Below, piece after piece: positions 27,404 through 36,792 of a stretch of 64,000 bases of DNA. The first letter of the stretch is position 1. Each line of letters begins with the position of its first letter. Source of the stretch: Sphingobacterium sp. PCS056 (GTDB lineage Bacteria; Bacteroidota; Bacteroidia; Sphingobacteriales; Sphingobacteriaceae); contig NZ_CP096883.1 in the NCBI RefSeq assembly GCF_023273895.1, positions 3,596,001-3,660,000 on the forward strand, in the 5' to 3' direction. The position numbers and the translations under genes are program-made. Under the pieces are notes generated by a model. The model saw only the letters and a list, made by a program, of their open reading frames with translations. It did not search any database and was not told where the DNA came from.

Positions 27404-28735
27404 TTAGACAATCCCTTGTTCAGTCATTGCTCTAGCTACTTTCAAAAAGCCACCAATATTGGCTCCTTTTAGGTAGTTGATATAATCTTTATCATGTCCA
27501 TATTTGACGCAAGTCTTATGAATATTGACCATAATATCTTTTAATTTGCAATCAACTTCTTCTTTCGTCCATTGTTGACGAATTGAGTTTTGCGACATCT
27601 CTAAACCAGAAACAGCTACACCACCTGCATTTGCAGCCTTTCCTGGTGCAAAACTAATTTTGGAGTCATGGAAAATTTTAATGGCCTCAGCTGTAGAAGG
27701 CATATTTGCACCTTCAGCAATACATTGACAGCCATTGGCAACTAAGGTAAGTGCATCTTCTTTTGTCAATTCATTTTGAGTAGCACATGGGAGCGCGATA
27801 TCGCATTTAAATTCCCATGGTTTTTTATCCGTAAAATATTTTGCGTTCGGATATTTGATGATGTATTGATCCAAATCACGTCCGATAGTTCCGATATATG
27901 CCAATTTTTCAGAAGTTATTCCATCTTCATCATAAAGCGTACCCTGACTATTGGATAAGGTAATTACTTTTGCACCTAGGTGTATCGATTTTTCAGCAGC
28001 ATAATACGCTACATTACCCGCTCCAGATATCGCCACTACTTTATCTTTTAAATCTTGATTGTTGAAGTCATAGATGCATTCAACAAAGTAAAGCAAGCCG
28101 TAACCCGTGGCCTCCGGTCTCGTATAGGAGCCACCCCACGCACTGCCTTTACCGGTTAACACACCCGTAAATGCATTTTGCAATCTTTTGTACTGTCCAA
28201 ATAAATAACCAATTTCACGTGTACCAACACCGATATCACCAGCAGGCACATCTGTATCTGGACCAATATGTCTGAACAGCTCAGTCATAAAGCTCTGGCA
28301 GAAACGCATAATTTCAGCATCCGATTTTCCTTTAGGATTAAAATCAGCGCCACCTTTACCGCCACCTATAGGTAAGCCCGTCAAGCTATTTTTAAACACT
28401 TGTTCGAAAGCCAAAAATTTCAAGATACTCAGGTTTACCGATGGCGCAAATCGTAATCCACCTTTATATGGACCGATAGCACTGCTCATCTGAACACGGT
28501 AACCTCTATTGATCTCAACTTCGTTTTTATCGTTTAACCAAGCCACACGAAATGATATAACACGCTCTGGCTCAACTAATCTTTCTAAAATCTTCAGTTT
28601 AAGTAATTCTGGATGACTTTCAGAAATAAATGGAATTAAATCCTCTGTAACTTCTTGTACAGCTTGTAGAAATTCTGGTTCATTTGGATTGCGTTTCTCA
28701 ACGTAATTGATGAATTCGTTAAAAGTATTTGACAT
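27404..28735 (-). CDS. gdhA: NADP-specific glutamate dehydrogenase
   Basis: Catalyses 2-oxoglutarate + NH4+ + NADPH to glutamate, the main ammonium-assimilation route when ammonium is plentiful. The 443-residue hexameric short form has the substrate-binding GGGKGGADFNPKGKSD (catalytic Lys), the PAGDIGVG block (catalytic Asp) and the dinucleotide fold with VAISGAGNVAYYAAEK. A Ser at the end of the second beta strand (LSNSQG) and the overall length fit the NADP-dependent anabolic group. It is monocistronic, divergent from the metal-efflux locus. Confidence 0.94.
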   Translation of the reverse strand: MSNTFNEFINYVEKRNPNEPEFLQAVQEVTEDLIPFISESHPELLKLKILERLVEPERVISFRVAWLNDKNEVEINRGYRVQMSSAIGPYKGGLRFAPSVNLSILKFLAFEQVFKNSLTGLPIGGGKGGADFNPKGKSDAEIMRFCQSFMTELFRHIGPDTDVPAGDIGVGTREIGYLFGQYKRLQNAFTGVLTGKGSAWGGSYTRPEATGYGLLYFVECIYDFNNQDLKDKVVAISGAGNVAYYAAEKSIHLGAKVITLSNSQGTLYDEDGITSEKLAYIGTIGRDLDQYIIKYPNAKYFTDKKPWEFKCDIALPCATQNELTKEDALTLVANGCQCIAEGANMPSTAEAIKIFHDSKISFAPGKAANAGGVAVSGLEMSQNSIRQQWTKEEVDCKLKDIMVNIHKTCVKYGHDKDYINYLKGANIGGFLKVARAMTEQGIV

Positions 28736-28853
28736 GTATTATAGTAAATTTTTCCCTTTTGAATTGCTAATATATAAAAATTAAACATATTTCATTACAT
28801 TTTTTTTATAAAACATAACCGTTACATGTAAAAATTAAAAAGGAGCCATTAAT

Positions 28854-28883
28854 TTTGCGTTCTTAATTAATTTATTATTTTTG
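28854..28883 (+). promoter_or_regulatory. Bacteroidota-type promoter of the metal-efflux locus
   Basis: TTTG (28854-28857), 18-nt spacer, TATTTTTG (28876-28883). It is 21 nt before the TTG start of the small His/Cys-rich protein. Confidence 0.68.
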
Positions 28884-28904
28884 TACTATATTTAAATCCA
28901 GTAC

Positions 28905-29219
28905 TTGAAGATATTTGTCTATATATTAAGCTTATATTTCATCGCATTGACGATGGTACCTTGTGCAGATCATGTACAAGAATCTTCTTTCGTACACACG
29001 ACACAGTCCAAAGATATCCATCATAGTGAAGAAGAACATGTGGATTATTGTTCCCCATTCTGCATATGCGCATGCTGCTCTACAGTTTTAAACATAGCAG
29101 ACAATACTATCTTTTCCTTTGTCACCGTATTATTGCAGTCAAAAGATGAAATTGCGTACGAAAGCATTTTTTATTCTTTTGATTACTCCAGCATCTGGCA
29201 TCCGCCTCAACTCGGTTAA
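28905..29219 (+). CDS. Small exported His/Cys-rich protein preceding CzcA (DUF6660-like)
   Basis: A 104-residue protein starting at TTG (MKIFVYILSLY). A signal peptide (about 1-20) is followed by a short region rich in His and acidic residues (IHHSEEEHVDYC) and a Cys cluster (CSPFCICACC), then a C-terminal aromatic tail ending SIWHPPQLG. Similar small proteins sit before CusA/CzcA genes in many Bacteroidota and are called DUF6660, as far as I recall. The His and Cys residues suggest periplasmic metal binding or sensing (inference). It has its own consensus promoter and lies 91 nt before the pump gene. Confidence 0.7.
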   Translation: MKIFVYILSLYFIALTMVPCADHVQESSFVHTTQSKDIHHSEEEHVDYCSPFCICACCSTVLNIADNTIFSFVTVLLQSKDEIAYESIFYSFDYSSIWHPPQLG

Positions 29220-29277
29220 CACTCGTTTTCTTAAAGTCTTAACAGACTAAATTTCATTCACTCATATTTTCAATGAG

Positions 29278-29285
29278 TATTTTTG
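29278..29285 (+). promoter_or_regulatory. -7 box with overlapping dyad upstream of the CzcA-channel gene
   Basis: TATTTTTG (TAnnTTTG). The inverted repeat ACTCAT / ATGAGT (29260-29265 and 29273-29278) ends inside it, and a second small dyad AGTCT / AGACT lies at about 29235-29247. This could be a second promoter with an operator, or a weak hairpin between the genes. Confidence 0.35.
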
Positions 29286-29310
29286 TATCGCTATTTTTAA
29301 GTAGAATATT

Positions 29311-32300
29311 ATGTTGAACGCAATCATCAAGTTCAGTATCCGTAATAAAATTATTATTGGACTCTTTACTTTGATATGGATCATCTGGGGGATATGGAGT
29401 GCCTTTCATATTCCTATAGATGCCAATCCAGATATAACGAATAATCAAGTACAGATCATAACCAGCTCACCTGCATTAGCCACCCAAGAGGTGGAGCAGT
29501 TTGTCACTTATCCGATCGAACAAAAACTAACAAACTTTCCTGATCTCGTGGAACTACGTTCCATATCACGATTTGGGTTATCTGTCGTCACCGCAGTTTT
29601 TGACGACGATGTCAATATTTATTTCGCTCGCCAATTGATCAGTGAAAAACTGCAAGAAGCAAAGGAAAATATTCCAGACGGTCTCGGAAGTCCAGAGTTA
29701 GCACCTATTAGTACAGGATTAGGCGAGATCTATCAATACGTCATCCATCCGGCAAAGGGGGCAGAGTCCAAATACTCCGCAGCAGATTTACGGACGATAC
29801 AAGACTGGATCATCGCCAGGCAGCTCTATGGAACCCCTGGGGTAGCCGAAGTAAATAGTTTCGGAGGAAAGCTCAAACAATACGAAGTCGCTGTCAATCC
29901 ATACAAACTAAAAGTAACAGGAGTCGGGATCAACGAGATCTTTTCCGCATTAGAACAGAATAATCAAAATACCGGAGGAGCCTATATTGACAAAAAGCCA
30001 AGCGCATATTTTATCCGCGGCATCGGACTTTTGACATCCATGGAAGATATTGGCAATGTTGCTATAAAAAATAAAAATGGTTTCCCCATCTATATTAGAG
30101 ATGTAGCAGAAGTGCGTGAGGGCTCGGCCGTGCGCTACGGTGCACTTACTTACAATGGTGAAAAAGAAGCTGTAGGCGGTATCGTTATGATGCTCAAAGG
30201 CGAGAATTCAGCCGAAGTGGTGGCTGCTGTCAAGGAAAAGCTAGAGCGAATCAAGCAATCACTACCAAAAGATATCGTAGTAGAAGCTTTTTCTGACCGT
30301 ACAGATTTAGTCAATCGTGCCATCGGTACAGTCGAGAAAAATTTGATTGAAGGTGCACTGATCGTTATTTTTGTTTTAGTCATCTTTTTAGGTAATCTAC
30401 GAGCAGGACTGATTGTTGCCTCTGCTATACCATTGTCCATGCTCTTCGCACTAGGTATGATGCGTTTATTTGGAGTAAGCGCCAATTTAATGAGTCTAGG
30501 AGCCATAGATTTTGGACTTATCGTCGATGGAGCATTGATTGTTGTGGAAGCCACTATGCATCATTTAGGACTGAGAAAGACAAAACATGTACTGAGCCAA
30601 GTGGAGATGGATGAAGAAGTATATCAGTCATCTTCAAAAATTAGAAATAGTGCGGCTTTTGGTGAAATCATTATCCTGATTGTTTACATTCCCATATTAA
30701 CACTAGTAGGTGTAGAAGGTAAAATGTTTGGACCGATGGCACAGACAGTGAGTTTTGCCATTATAGGAGCCTTAGTCTTGTCATTGACCTATATCCCAAT
30801 GATGAGTGCATTATTTTTATCTAAAAAACCTCAGCACCAGATTACATTCGCCGACAAAATGATGGCTAAACTGCAATTATGGTATACACCACTGGTGCAA
30901 AAAGCCGTCAGTATTAGAAAAACATTATTAATATTGACCTTGGCACTATTGGCTTTCTCAGGATTTCTATTCAGCAAGATGGGCAGTGAATTTATCCCTC
31001 AACTTCAGGAAGGAGATTACGCATTTCACTGTATCTTACCACAGGGATCCTCGCTTTCTCAAAGCATAGAAACTTCCATGCAGGCCGCTAAGATCATTAA
31101 AAAATTTCCAGAAGTCAAAATTGTGGTCGGTAAGACCGGTAGTGCCGAGATCCCGACAGATCCAATGCCTCCAGAGGCGACCGACATGATCATTACATTA
31201 AAACCCATGTCCGAGTGGAAATCAGGAGATACTTATACCGGGTTAGCAGACCGGATGTTGGATTCACTTTCAGTGATTCCAGGTGTATTCTTTGAAGCTT
31301 CTCAACCCATTCAAATGCGTTTTAATGAATTGATGACTGGAGTCCGACAAGATGTGGCGATTAAAATATTCGGAGAAAATATTGATAGTTTAGCAACTAT
31401 CGCAAGTCGCGTAGGACAAGTAGTGCAAAGTGTCAATGGCGCTTCGGCTCCGCAGATCGAACGCACGACAGGGCTCCCGCAGATATCCATCATCTACAAT
31501 CGGACACAGCTTGCCTTACATGATGTCACGGTCAATGAATTAAACAAAGTGATCGCCATGTCTTTTGCAGGGACAAGTACAGGATCAATATATGAAAACG
31601 AGCGCAAGTTTGATCTAGTTGTTCGCTTAGATAGCTCCTTTAAGACATCTATGGCAGATGTAGAGAATCTGCCAATTTTGACAGGAGACGGTGATCAGGT
31701 TCCCTTAAGTCAGCTTGCAACCATTACCATGAAGGATGGCCCTGCGCAGATCAGTAGGGAATCTGGAAAAAGATTAGTTGTCATCGGGTTTAATATAAAA
31801 GATCGTGATGTAACCTCCGTGGTCAATGAGATCCAAGAAAAGCTAACCAGCATGGATGTCATGCCCGCAGGGTATTATTATACCTTCGGAGGAACGTTTG
31901 AAAACCTCAATGCCGCCACAAAAAGATTGGCACTAGCCGTTCCAGGAGCTTTGTTACTTATTTTCATATTGCTTTATCTTACATTTCGGTCGCTCAAAGA
32001 GTCTTTATTAATTTTTACAGCAATACCAATGAGTGCCATTGGTGGCATCTTTGCACTTTTGATTCGAGATATGCCCTTTAGTATTTCTGCAGGTGTTGGG
32101 TTTATTGCCCTATTTGGAGTAGCAGTATTAAATGGCATTGTATTGATTTCTACATTCAATCAATTGGAAAAAGAAGGAATGACCAATGTATTTCAACGCG
32201 TGTGGGAAGGAACCAAAATTCGACTAAGACCTGTATTGATGACAGCTACGGTTGCATCTTTAGGTTTTTTGCCAATGGCTTTAAGTACTGGAGCCGGTGC

Positions 32301-33633
32301 CGAAGTACAGAAGCCACTTGCAACAGTCGTGATAGGCGGATTACTATCTGCAACATTTTTAACATTATTTATATTACCATGTCTATATGTGTTATTTTTT
32401 AATAGCAAAAAAATGAAAATCGGAAAATCAACAATCATCACGTCATTGGTCATACTATTCCTATCGTTTCCAAACATAATCTTTGCACAGAGCAATATAA
32501 AGCGGATACAATTAGAGGAAGCAATCACACAAGCCCTAAATGCCAACCTCAATTTTAAAAATACAGCACTGGAGCTTGAAAAATCACAGCTTGATCAACA
32601 AAGATCTTTTGATAGGAAAACAGGCATATTTATTGAAAATGAAGATTTTTCACCATTAGAGCCAAATGGACTATGGAAAGTTGGACTTAGTCAGGATTTT
32701 GCTTGGCCAGGTTTCTACAAGGCAAGAAAAGAGCTTCTAAGGAAAACCAGTCAAATGGTATCAGAACAGCGTGAAGATGCTCGAAAGCAATTGATCCGCG
32801 ATGTATCTCTAAATTACTATCAGTTGGTCTATCTAGAAGCGCGGCAATTATTCTTTTCGCAACTCGATAGCACCCATCAAAAATTATATGAATCAGCAAA
32901 GCTACGTGTAAAAACAGGGGAGGCGGCAGGATTGGAGCAAATGGCAGCCGAAACGAAATGGCAGGAAAATAAGACCACTATGTTGCAAAATGAGCAAGAT
33001 TTGGCTATTGCAGCGCAAAATTTTAGCGTTTTATTAAATGACAATTCCGTTATTCTCCCTGTAAAAGAGTCTTTGCAAAAAATTAAAACTTCTCAACATC
33101 CGGATTCAATAGGAGAGCATCCCTTAATTAAAATACAGCAAAAATCAATAGAAATAGCTGAAGCCAACACAAAAATGGAAGCGCAGTCAAAATTGCCGGA
33201 TTTTTCTGGAAGAGCATTCTCCCAAAGACTCTGGGGGCAGCGTAATCCTGTGACGGGAATTTCACTAACGATGAATGTACCTATGTTTTCAAATCAATAT
33301 TATCAAAACAAAATCAAAGTAGCCGAACTGGAAACGGCAATAGAGAAACAAGAGCTGGAACAGTTAAAGATGAATCTTACAGCGCAAAAAAGCAATGCAA
33401 AAAAAGAAATCACCAAAAATGAAAAACAACTGCAGTTTTATGAACAATCCGGATTGAAACAATCCGAAGCCATCATGAAAGCCGCCAATTTAGCCTACCA
33501 GAGCGGCGAAATCAGTTATGCAGATCTTATTCAATTCTTTTCACAGTCCATTGATATCAAGATAAATTACCTAACAGCTTTGAATGCGTATAATCAAAGT
33601 GTGATTCAGTATCAATATTACCATTCAAATTAA
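29311..33633 (+). CDS. czcA: CusA/CzcA-type heavy-metal RND pump fused to a TolC/CzcC-like outer-membrane channel
   Basis: A 1440-residue protein in two parts. Residues 1-1034 are an RND pump of the heavy-metal group: N-terminal helix IRNKIIIGLFTLIWIIWG, two large periplasmic loops, twelve membrane segments and the TM4 proton/metal motif GAIDFGLIVDGA. Residues 1035-1440 form an outer-membrane factor with two coiled-coil repeats. They begin with an ATG-coded Met and what looks like a complete type-I signal peptide (MKIGKSTIITSL to IIFAQ). The pump C-terminus is cytoplasmic, so this hydrophobic segment would export the channel, with later cleavage (inference). It forms an operon with the adaptor 5 nt downstream. 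The metal (Co/Zn/Cd or Cu/Ag) cannot be fixed from sequence. Confidence 0.93.
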   Translation: MLNAIIKFSIRNKIIIGLFTLIWIIWGIWSAFHIPIDANPDITNNQVQIITSSPALATQEVEQFVTYPIEQKLTNFPDLVELRSISRFGLSVVTAVFDDDVNIYFARQLISEKLQEAKENIPDGLGSPELAPISTGLGEIYQYVIHPAKGAESKYSAADLRTIQDWIIARQLYGTPGVAEVNSFGGKLKQYEVAVNPYKLKVTGVGINEIFSALEQNNQNTGGAYIDKKPSAYFIRGIGLLTSMEDIGNVAIKNKNGFPIYIRDVAEVREGSAVRYGALTYNGEKEAVGGIVMMLKGENSAEVVAAVKEKLERIKQSLPKDIVVEAFSDRTDLVNRAIGTVEKNLIEGALIVIFVLVIFLGNLRAGLIVASAIPLSMLFALGMMRLFGVSANLMSLGAIDFGLIVDGALIVVEATMHHLGLRKTKHVLSQVEMDEEVYQSSSKIRNSAAFGEIIILIVYIPILTLVGVEGKMFGPMAQTVSFAIIGALVLSLTYIPMMSALFLSKKPQHQITFADKMMAKLQLWYTPLVQKAVSIRKTLLILTLALLAFSGFLFSKMGSEFIPQLQEGDYAFHCILPQGSSLSQSIETSMQAAKIIKKFPEVKIVVGKTGSAEIPTDPMPPEATDMIITLKPMSEWKSGDTYTGLADRMLDSLSVIPGVFFEASQPIQMRFNELMTGVRQDVAIKIFGENIDSLATIASRVGQVVQSVNGASAPQIERTTGLPQISIIYNRTQLALHDVTVNELNKVIAMSFAGTSTGSIYENERKFDLVVRLDSSFKTSMADVENLPILTGDGDQVPLSQLATITMKDGPAQISRESGKRLVVIGFNIKDRDVTSVVNEIQEKLTSMDVMPAGYYYTFGGTFENLNAATKRLALAVPGALLLIFILLYLTFRSLKESLLIFTAIPMSAIGGIFALLIRDMPFSISAGVGFIALFGVAVLNGIVLISTFNQLEKEGMTNVFQRVWEGTKIRLRPVLMTATVASLGFLPMALSTGAGAEVQKPLATVVIGGLLSATFLTLFILPCLYVLFFNSKKMKIGKSTIITSLVILFLSFPNIIFAQSNIKRIQLEEAITQALNANLNFKNTALELEKSQLDQQRSFDRKTGIFIENEDFSPLEPNGLWKVGLSQDFAWPGFYKARKELLRKTSQMVSEQREDARKQLIRDVSLNYYQLVYLEARQLFFSQLDSTHQKLYESAKLRVKTGEAAGLEQMAAETKWQENKTTMLQNEQDLAIAAQNFSVLLNDNSVILPVKESLQKIKTSQHPDSIGEHPLIKIQQKSIEIAEANTKMEAQSKLPDFSGRAFSQRLWGQRNPVTGISLTMNVPMFSNQYYQNKIKVAELETAIEKQELEQLKMNLTAQKSNAKKEITKNEKQLQFYEQSGLKQSEAIMKAANLAYQSGEISYADLIQFFSQSIDIKINYLTALNAYNQSVIQYQYYHSN

Positions 33634-33638
33634 TAATT

Positions 33639-34874
33639 ATGAAACTACATTTTTTAATTCGATATAGTTTATTTTTTGCGGGCAGCATTCTTGTAGCTTC
33701 TTGTCAAACAAATTCTTCAGAACACAAAGAAGTAACAGAAGAACATCAAGGGCATGATCACGAAGAAGAAGAGGCGCTAATGCTGACAGCAGCGCAGGAA
33801 AAGCAGGTCGGAATCAGCTACACCACCTTATCCTACCAAATATTAAGCAATGGTCTTGTATTAAACGGCGTACTTGATGTCCCTAACGATAAAAAAGCAT
33901 ATGTGACATCCGTGTACGGTGGAGTGTTGGAAGAACTTTACGCGCGACCAGGAGATTTTGTTAAAAAAGGACAGGTACTAGGTAAGGTACTCAATCCCGA
34001 TTTGATTAAAATGCAAGAACAGCTGCAATTGATTAACAATCAGATCTCGTTGACACAACTAGAACTGATTCGTCAACAGGAATTGGTAGAAGGCAATGCT
34101 GCACCTCTAAAAAAACTCCAACAAGTCGAGGTGGAGCTTGCCAATTTAAAAGCGCAGAAAAACAGCTTATCCAGACAATTGTCAGCCGGAGGAGGTTCTT
34201 TACAAATTTCATCCCAGATTACCATCAAAGCACCAATCTCAGGAGTGGTTGCGTCCATACAAGGATTGATCGGAACCCGCATAGAAGCTTCATCGCCAAT
34301 TCTAGAAATTGTCAACAATGAAGCTTTGCATGTCGACATGTACGTCTATGAAAAGGATTTTTCAAAAGTCAAAAAGGGACAAAAAATTCTATTTTCACCT
34401 GTTAATAATGCCCATATTTCTTATGAAGCACAGATCGATCAATTGGGACAGGCATTTGAAAAAGAAACAAATGCGATCGCCGTTCACGCGCAGGTCTTGG
34501 GTAACAAAGAAGGCCTTATCAATGGGATGCAAGTACAGGGAACAGTAGTCATCGGCGACGACAAGTCTCTAGCCGTACCCACAGATTGCATCGTTAGCAC
34601 AGAAGGCAAAGACTACATATTCATCTTAAAAGAGGAGCATGCTGAACAGGAAAAAAATGCGACTACCACTACTAAAGAGGAGAGTCATGAAGGACATGAT
34701 CACGGTAAGGACGGACATGAATATGAAAGAGTAGCTATAGTTAAAGGCGTGTCATCACGTGGTTTCACAGCTATAACGCCAATAAAAGAGCTAGATGAGC
34801 AGACCAAGATTGTTCAAAAAGGAGCATTTTTCTTATTGGCCAAAATGACAAATTCAGGAGAACATTCTCATTAA
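33639..34874 (+). CDS. czcB: Efflux RND periplasmic adaptor, CzcB/CusB type (lipoprotein)
   Basis: A 411-residue membrane-fusion protein linking the CzcA pump to its channel. The signal peptide has a lipobox ending Cys22 (LVASC). Just after it is a His/Glu-rich segment (EEHQGHDHEEEE), then biotinyl-lipoyl halves around a coiled-coil hairpin (about 95-195) and beta-barrel domains. A second His-rich insert (HEGHDHGKDGHE, about residue 350) interrupts the C-terminal domain. Both His tracts fit metal capture or sensing. It lies 5 nt after the pump-channel gene and is the last gene of the operon, with a strong hairpin downstream. Confidence 0.93.
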   Translation: MKLHFLIRYSLFFAGSILVASCQTNSSEHKEVTEEHQGHDHEEEEALMLTAAQEKQVGISYTTLSYQILSNGLVLNGVLDVPNDKKAYVTSVYGGVLEELYARPGDFVKKGQVLGKVLNPDLIKMQEQLQLINNQISLTQLELIRQQELVEGNAAPLKKLQQVEVELANLKAQKNSLSRQLSAGGGSLQISSQITIKAPISGVVASIQGLIGTRIEASSPILEIVNNEALHVDMYVYEKDFSKVKKGQKILFSPVNNAHISYEAQIDQLGQAFEKETNAIAVHAQVLGNKEGLINGMQVQGTVVIGDDKSLAVPTDCIVSTEGKDYIFILKEEHAEQEKNATTTTKEESHEGHDHGKDGHEYERVAIVKGVSSRGFTAITPIKELDEQTKIVQKGAFFLLAKMTNSGEHSH

Positions 34875-34919
34875 TGCACGGTATCCAGATATCATTTCCG
34901 AGGAAAGCATTATGAAATA

Positions 34920-34958
34920 AATAGAGAAGCCATTAATTATCTTAATGGCTTCTCTATT
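34920..34958. terminator. Bidirectional terminator between czcB and the HopJ-family gene
   Basis: A perfect 17-bp stem (34920-34936 with 34942-34958, core GAGAAGCCATTAA), loop TTATC, with A/T-rich flanks. Confidence 0.82.
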
Positions 34959-34964
34959 ATTATA

Positions 34965-35297
34965 CTATTTTAGCGTCAATGCAACGCCGCTGAACGATAC
35001 ACCATCCCAGCCATTCAACATAAACTGGCGTATATTTTGATGATTATCACCTTCAGGATCGTTTAAAACAGCTTCATAATGCTCAGCAAATAGAGCGAGT
35101 GTCTGCTCTTTATCCAAATTATTCAAGCTGGCAAAAGCCAAGATCTTTGCACTACCTTGATTTTCGGTCTCCTCGTTAACTTGATCTCCATTAGTAAATG
35201 CAGTAGGAGAGTGCTCATAACGAGCTGCTATATAAGCTAAAACATCAGAAAATACAATTTCTTTGTTCGCAAGACTTGCCAAAAGTTCGTGTGCCAT
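34965..35297 (-). CDS. HopJ type III effector family protein
   Basis: A 110-residue protein of the HopJ family (named from a Pseudomonas syringae effector, but widespread in bacteria without type III secretion). The family blocks are clear: FSDVLAYIAARYEHSPTAFTNGD, then SAKILAFASLNNLDKEQTLALFAEHY, then DHQNIRQFMLNGWDGVSFSGVAL. No secretion signal or secretion genes are nearby, so a housekeeping role is more likely than virulence. The molecular function is unknown. Confidence 0.88.
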   Translation of the reverse strand: MAHELLASLANKEIVFSDVLAYIAARYEHSPTAFTNGDQVNEETENQGSAKILAFASLNNLDKEQTLALFAEHYEAVLNDPEGDNHQNIRQFMLNGWDGVSFSGVALTLK

Positions 35298-35337
35298 TTT
35301 TATAAAATATTTAATTTACTGACGCAAAATAATAAAT

Positions 35338-35868
35338 TTATTGTTCTTTATGCAGTAACAAATGAATTGATATATCAATGTCTTCATCAATCAATAGACT
35401 ATTAGCCTCTAAAACAGAATTATACTTCATATCAAATTCCCAACGACTCACTTTACCAGTTACATCAAAAGAAATTCTTTCCATACCATATTGATCCACG
35501 ATCTGACCATTATAATCCACCTTCAATTCTACCAACTTGGTATGACCATGCATAGTCAAAAGACCCTCAAGCCTAAAAATTTCATCATTAATTTTTTTAA
35601 AAGTAGTTGATCTAAACGATATCGTAGGATACAATTCTGTGTCAAAAAAATCGGCACTTTTCAGATGTTTATCTCTTTCTTCGACATTTGTATTAATACT
35701 ATTAGCATCAATAGTAAATTCTATAGCAGCATTTTCAAAATTATCATTCCATTCAGCAAAACCATGAAAAGTATTAAAACTACCTCTAATAGAAGCAATT
35801 ACCAGATAAGTGATGCGAAACTGTACCGAGGAATGGGCTGAGTCTATAAGCCATTTTGTTTTTTTCAT
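35338..35868 (-). CDS. YceI family protein
   Basis: A 176-residue lipocalin-like protein of the YceI family, which binds polyisoprenoid or amphiphilic ligands. It begins with the characteristic KWLIDSAHSSVQFRITYLVIASIRGSF pattern and has FDTELYPTISFRST and GLLTMHGHTK in the middle. Unlike many homologues it has no signal peptide, so it is probably cytoplasmic. It is monocistronic, 40 nt upstream of the HopJ-family gene on the same strand, possibly cotranscribed. Confidence 0.92.
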   Translation of the reverse strand: MKKTKWLIDSAHSSVQFRITYLVIASIRGSFNTFHGFAEWNDNFENAAIEFTIDANSINTNVEERDKHLKSADFFDTELYPTISFRSTTFKKINDEIFRLEGLLTMHGHTKLVELKVDYNGQIVDQYGMERISFDVTGKVSRWEFDMKYNSVLEANSLLIDEDIDISIHLLLHKEQ

Positions 35869-36612
35869 ATGATTTACACTTTTATAAGATACATTGTTAG
35901 GTAAATTTAAGAAATAATATCATGATAGTCAACAGTATACAGTTTCATTCTTGAGTAAAAAAAATTGTAATAGAGTCATCTAAACAGAATAAAATGATGA
36001 TTTATCCACATTTATTTTCAGATTGAAGAAGATTGGTTAAAGCAGGATTAAGGATTAAAATAAACACAATTACAAGCGTCCCAATCCACTAGATTATGTA
36101 AGAATAGTGCATGCGTTGCCAGTAAAAAATAATCGGATATAAGAGCTAAAATGGGTGTTAGTGAAAATGTATTTCATTAAATAAATAATCCCAGTTGAAT
36201 AATGGAAGGTGATGGTATTTATTTTCTATTTAACATAATATAAATTATACGACTTGTTAAAATCCTCATTTACAGTGATGCCTACAATGACTATTTTATA
36301 TGCACAACCTGATTATATAATTCGCTACCAGCTAGCTGTAGTCTCATACCGTGCAATCTTATGATTACAAAAGTTTACTTGGCAAGCTTTGTTACCTGTA
36401 TGGACTTACACCAAACATCTAACTGCGACAATGCATCATTATCATTTTTTCCAAAGGTTATATATCCTTATGTCAATTAACATGGACTCAAATTATACAG
36501 TCCTTCTACAAGAATCTTTAAATCGATGGTCAATTTTAAATGAACACATATTTCATCAGCTCTTTTCAGTTATTTATTTTCTAGTGAAATTCATTGATTT
36601 TTCATTTAAAAC

Positions 36613-36683
36613 CCTAAGCTGAGATTTTGATTATTCGGAGTAAGACTCACGCGATTTTTTTTATTGAAATCTCAGCGATTAGG
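36613..36683. repeat. Inverted repeat in the gene-free stretch
   Basis: Arms 36613-36627 and 36667-36683 share TGAGATTT / AAATCTCA plus outer CCTAA / TTAGG. The loop holds a small GAGT-AAG-ACTC hairpin followed by a T8 tract. It may be a remnant mobile element end, an RNA fold or a terminator-like structure. Confidence 0.4.
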
Positions 36684-36778
36684 AATTTTATTAAAAACGC
36701 ATCTATTATTAAATGTCAATCGTATGTTTTTCTTTTGTAATATTTATGTAGATGTTCCACCTTAGTTATTTGATTTTC

Positions 36779-36786
36779 TATATTTG
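36779..36786 (+). promoter_or_regulatory. -7 box of the second RND locus
   Basis: TATATTTG (TAnnTTTG), only 6 nt before the ATG at 36793, implying a nearly leaderless mRNA. No clear -33 box. Confidence 0.45.
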
Positions 36787-36792
36787 TTTTTT

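Larger units (their letters stand above)
35869..36792. other. 924-nt gene-free stretch
   Basis: No supported gene on either strand. The only open frame of note (36389-36622, 77 codons) has no family resemblance or start signal. The stretch is AT-rich. It holds an inverted repeat with arms CCTAAGCTGAGATTT (36613-36627) and AAATCTCAGCGATTAGG (36667-36683), about 40 nt apart, and a -7 promoter box at its right end. It may be an eroded gene or a regulatory spacer for the second RND locus. Confidence 0.5.

Noticed and set aside
30150..30554. Open frame of 134 codons on the minus strand inside the CzcA-type gene
   Set aside because: It mirrors the codons of a clearly real, conserved gene on the other strand. 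The translation is low-complexity (Ser, Thr, Ile, Pro) and matches nothing.
36389..36622. A 77-codon open frame in the gene-free stretch
   Set aside because: No family resemblance, an odd composition rich in His, Tyr and Phe, no start signal, and it overlaps the inverted repeat.
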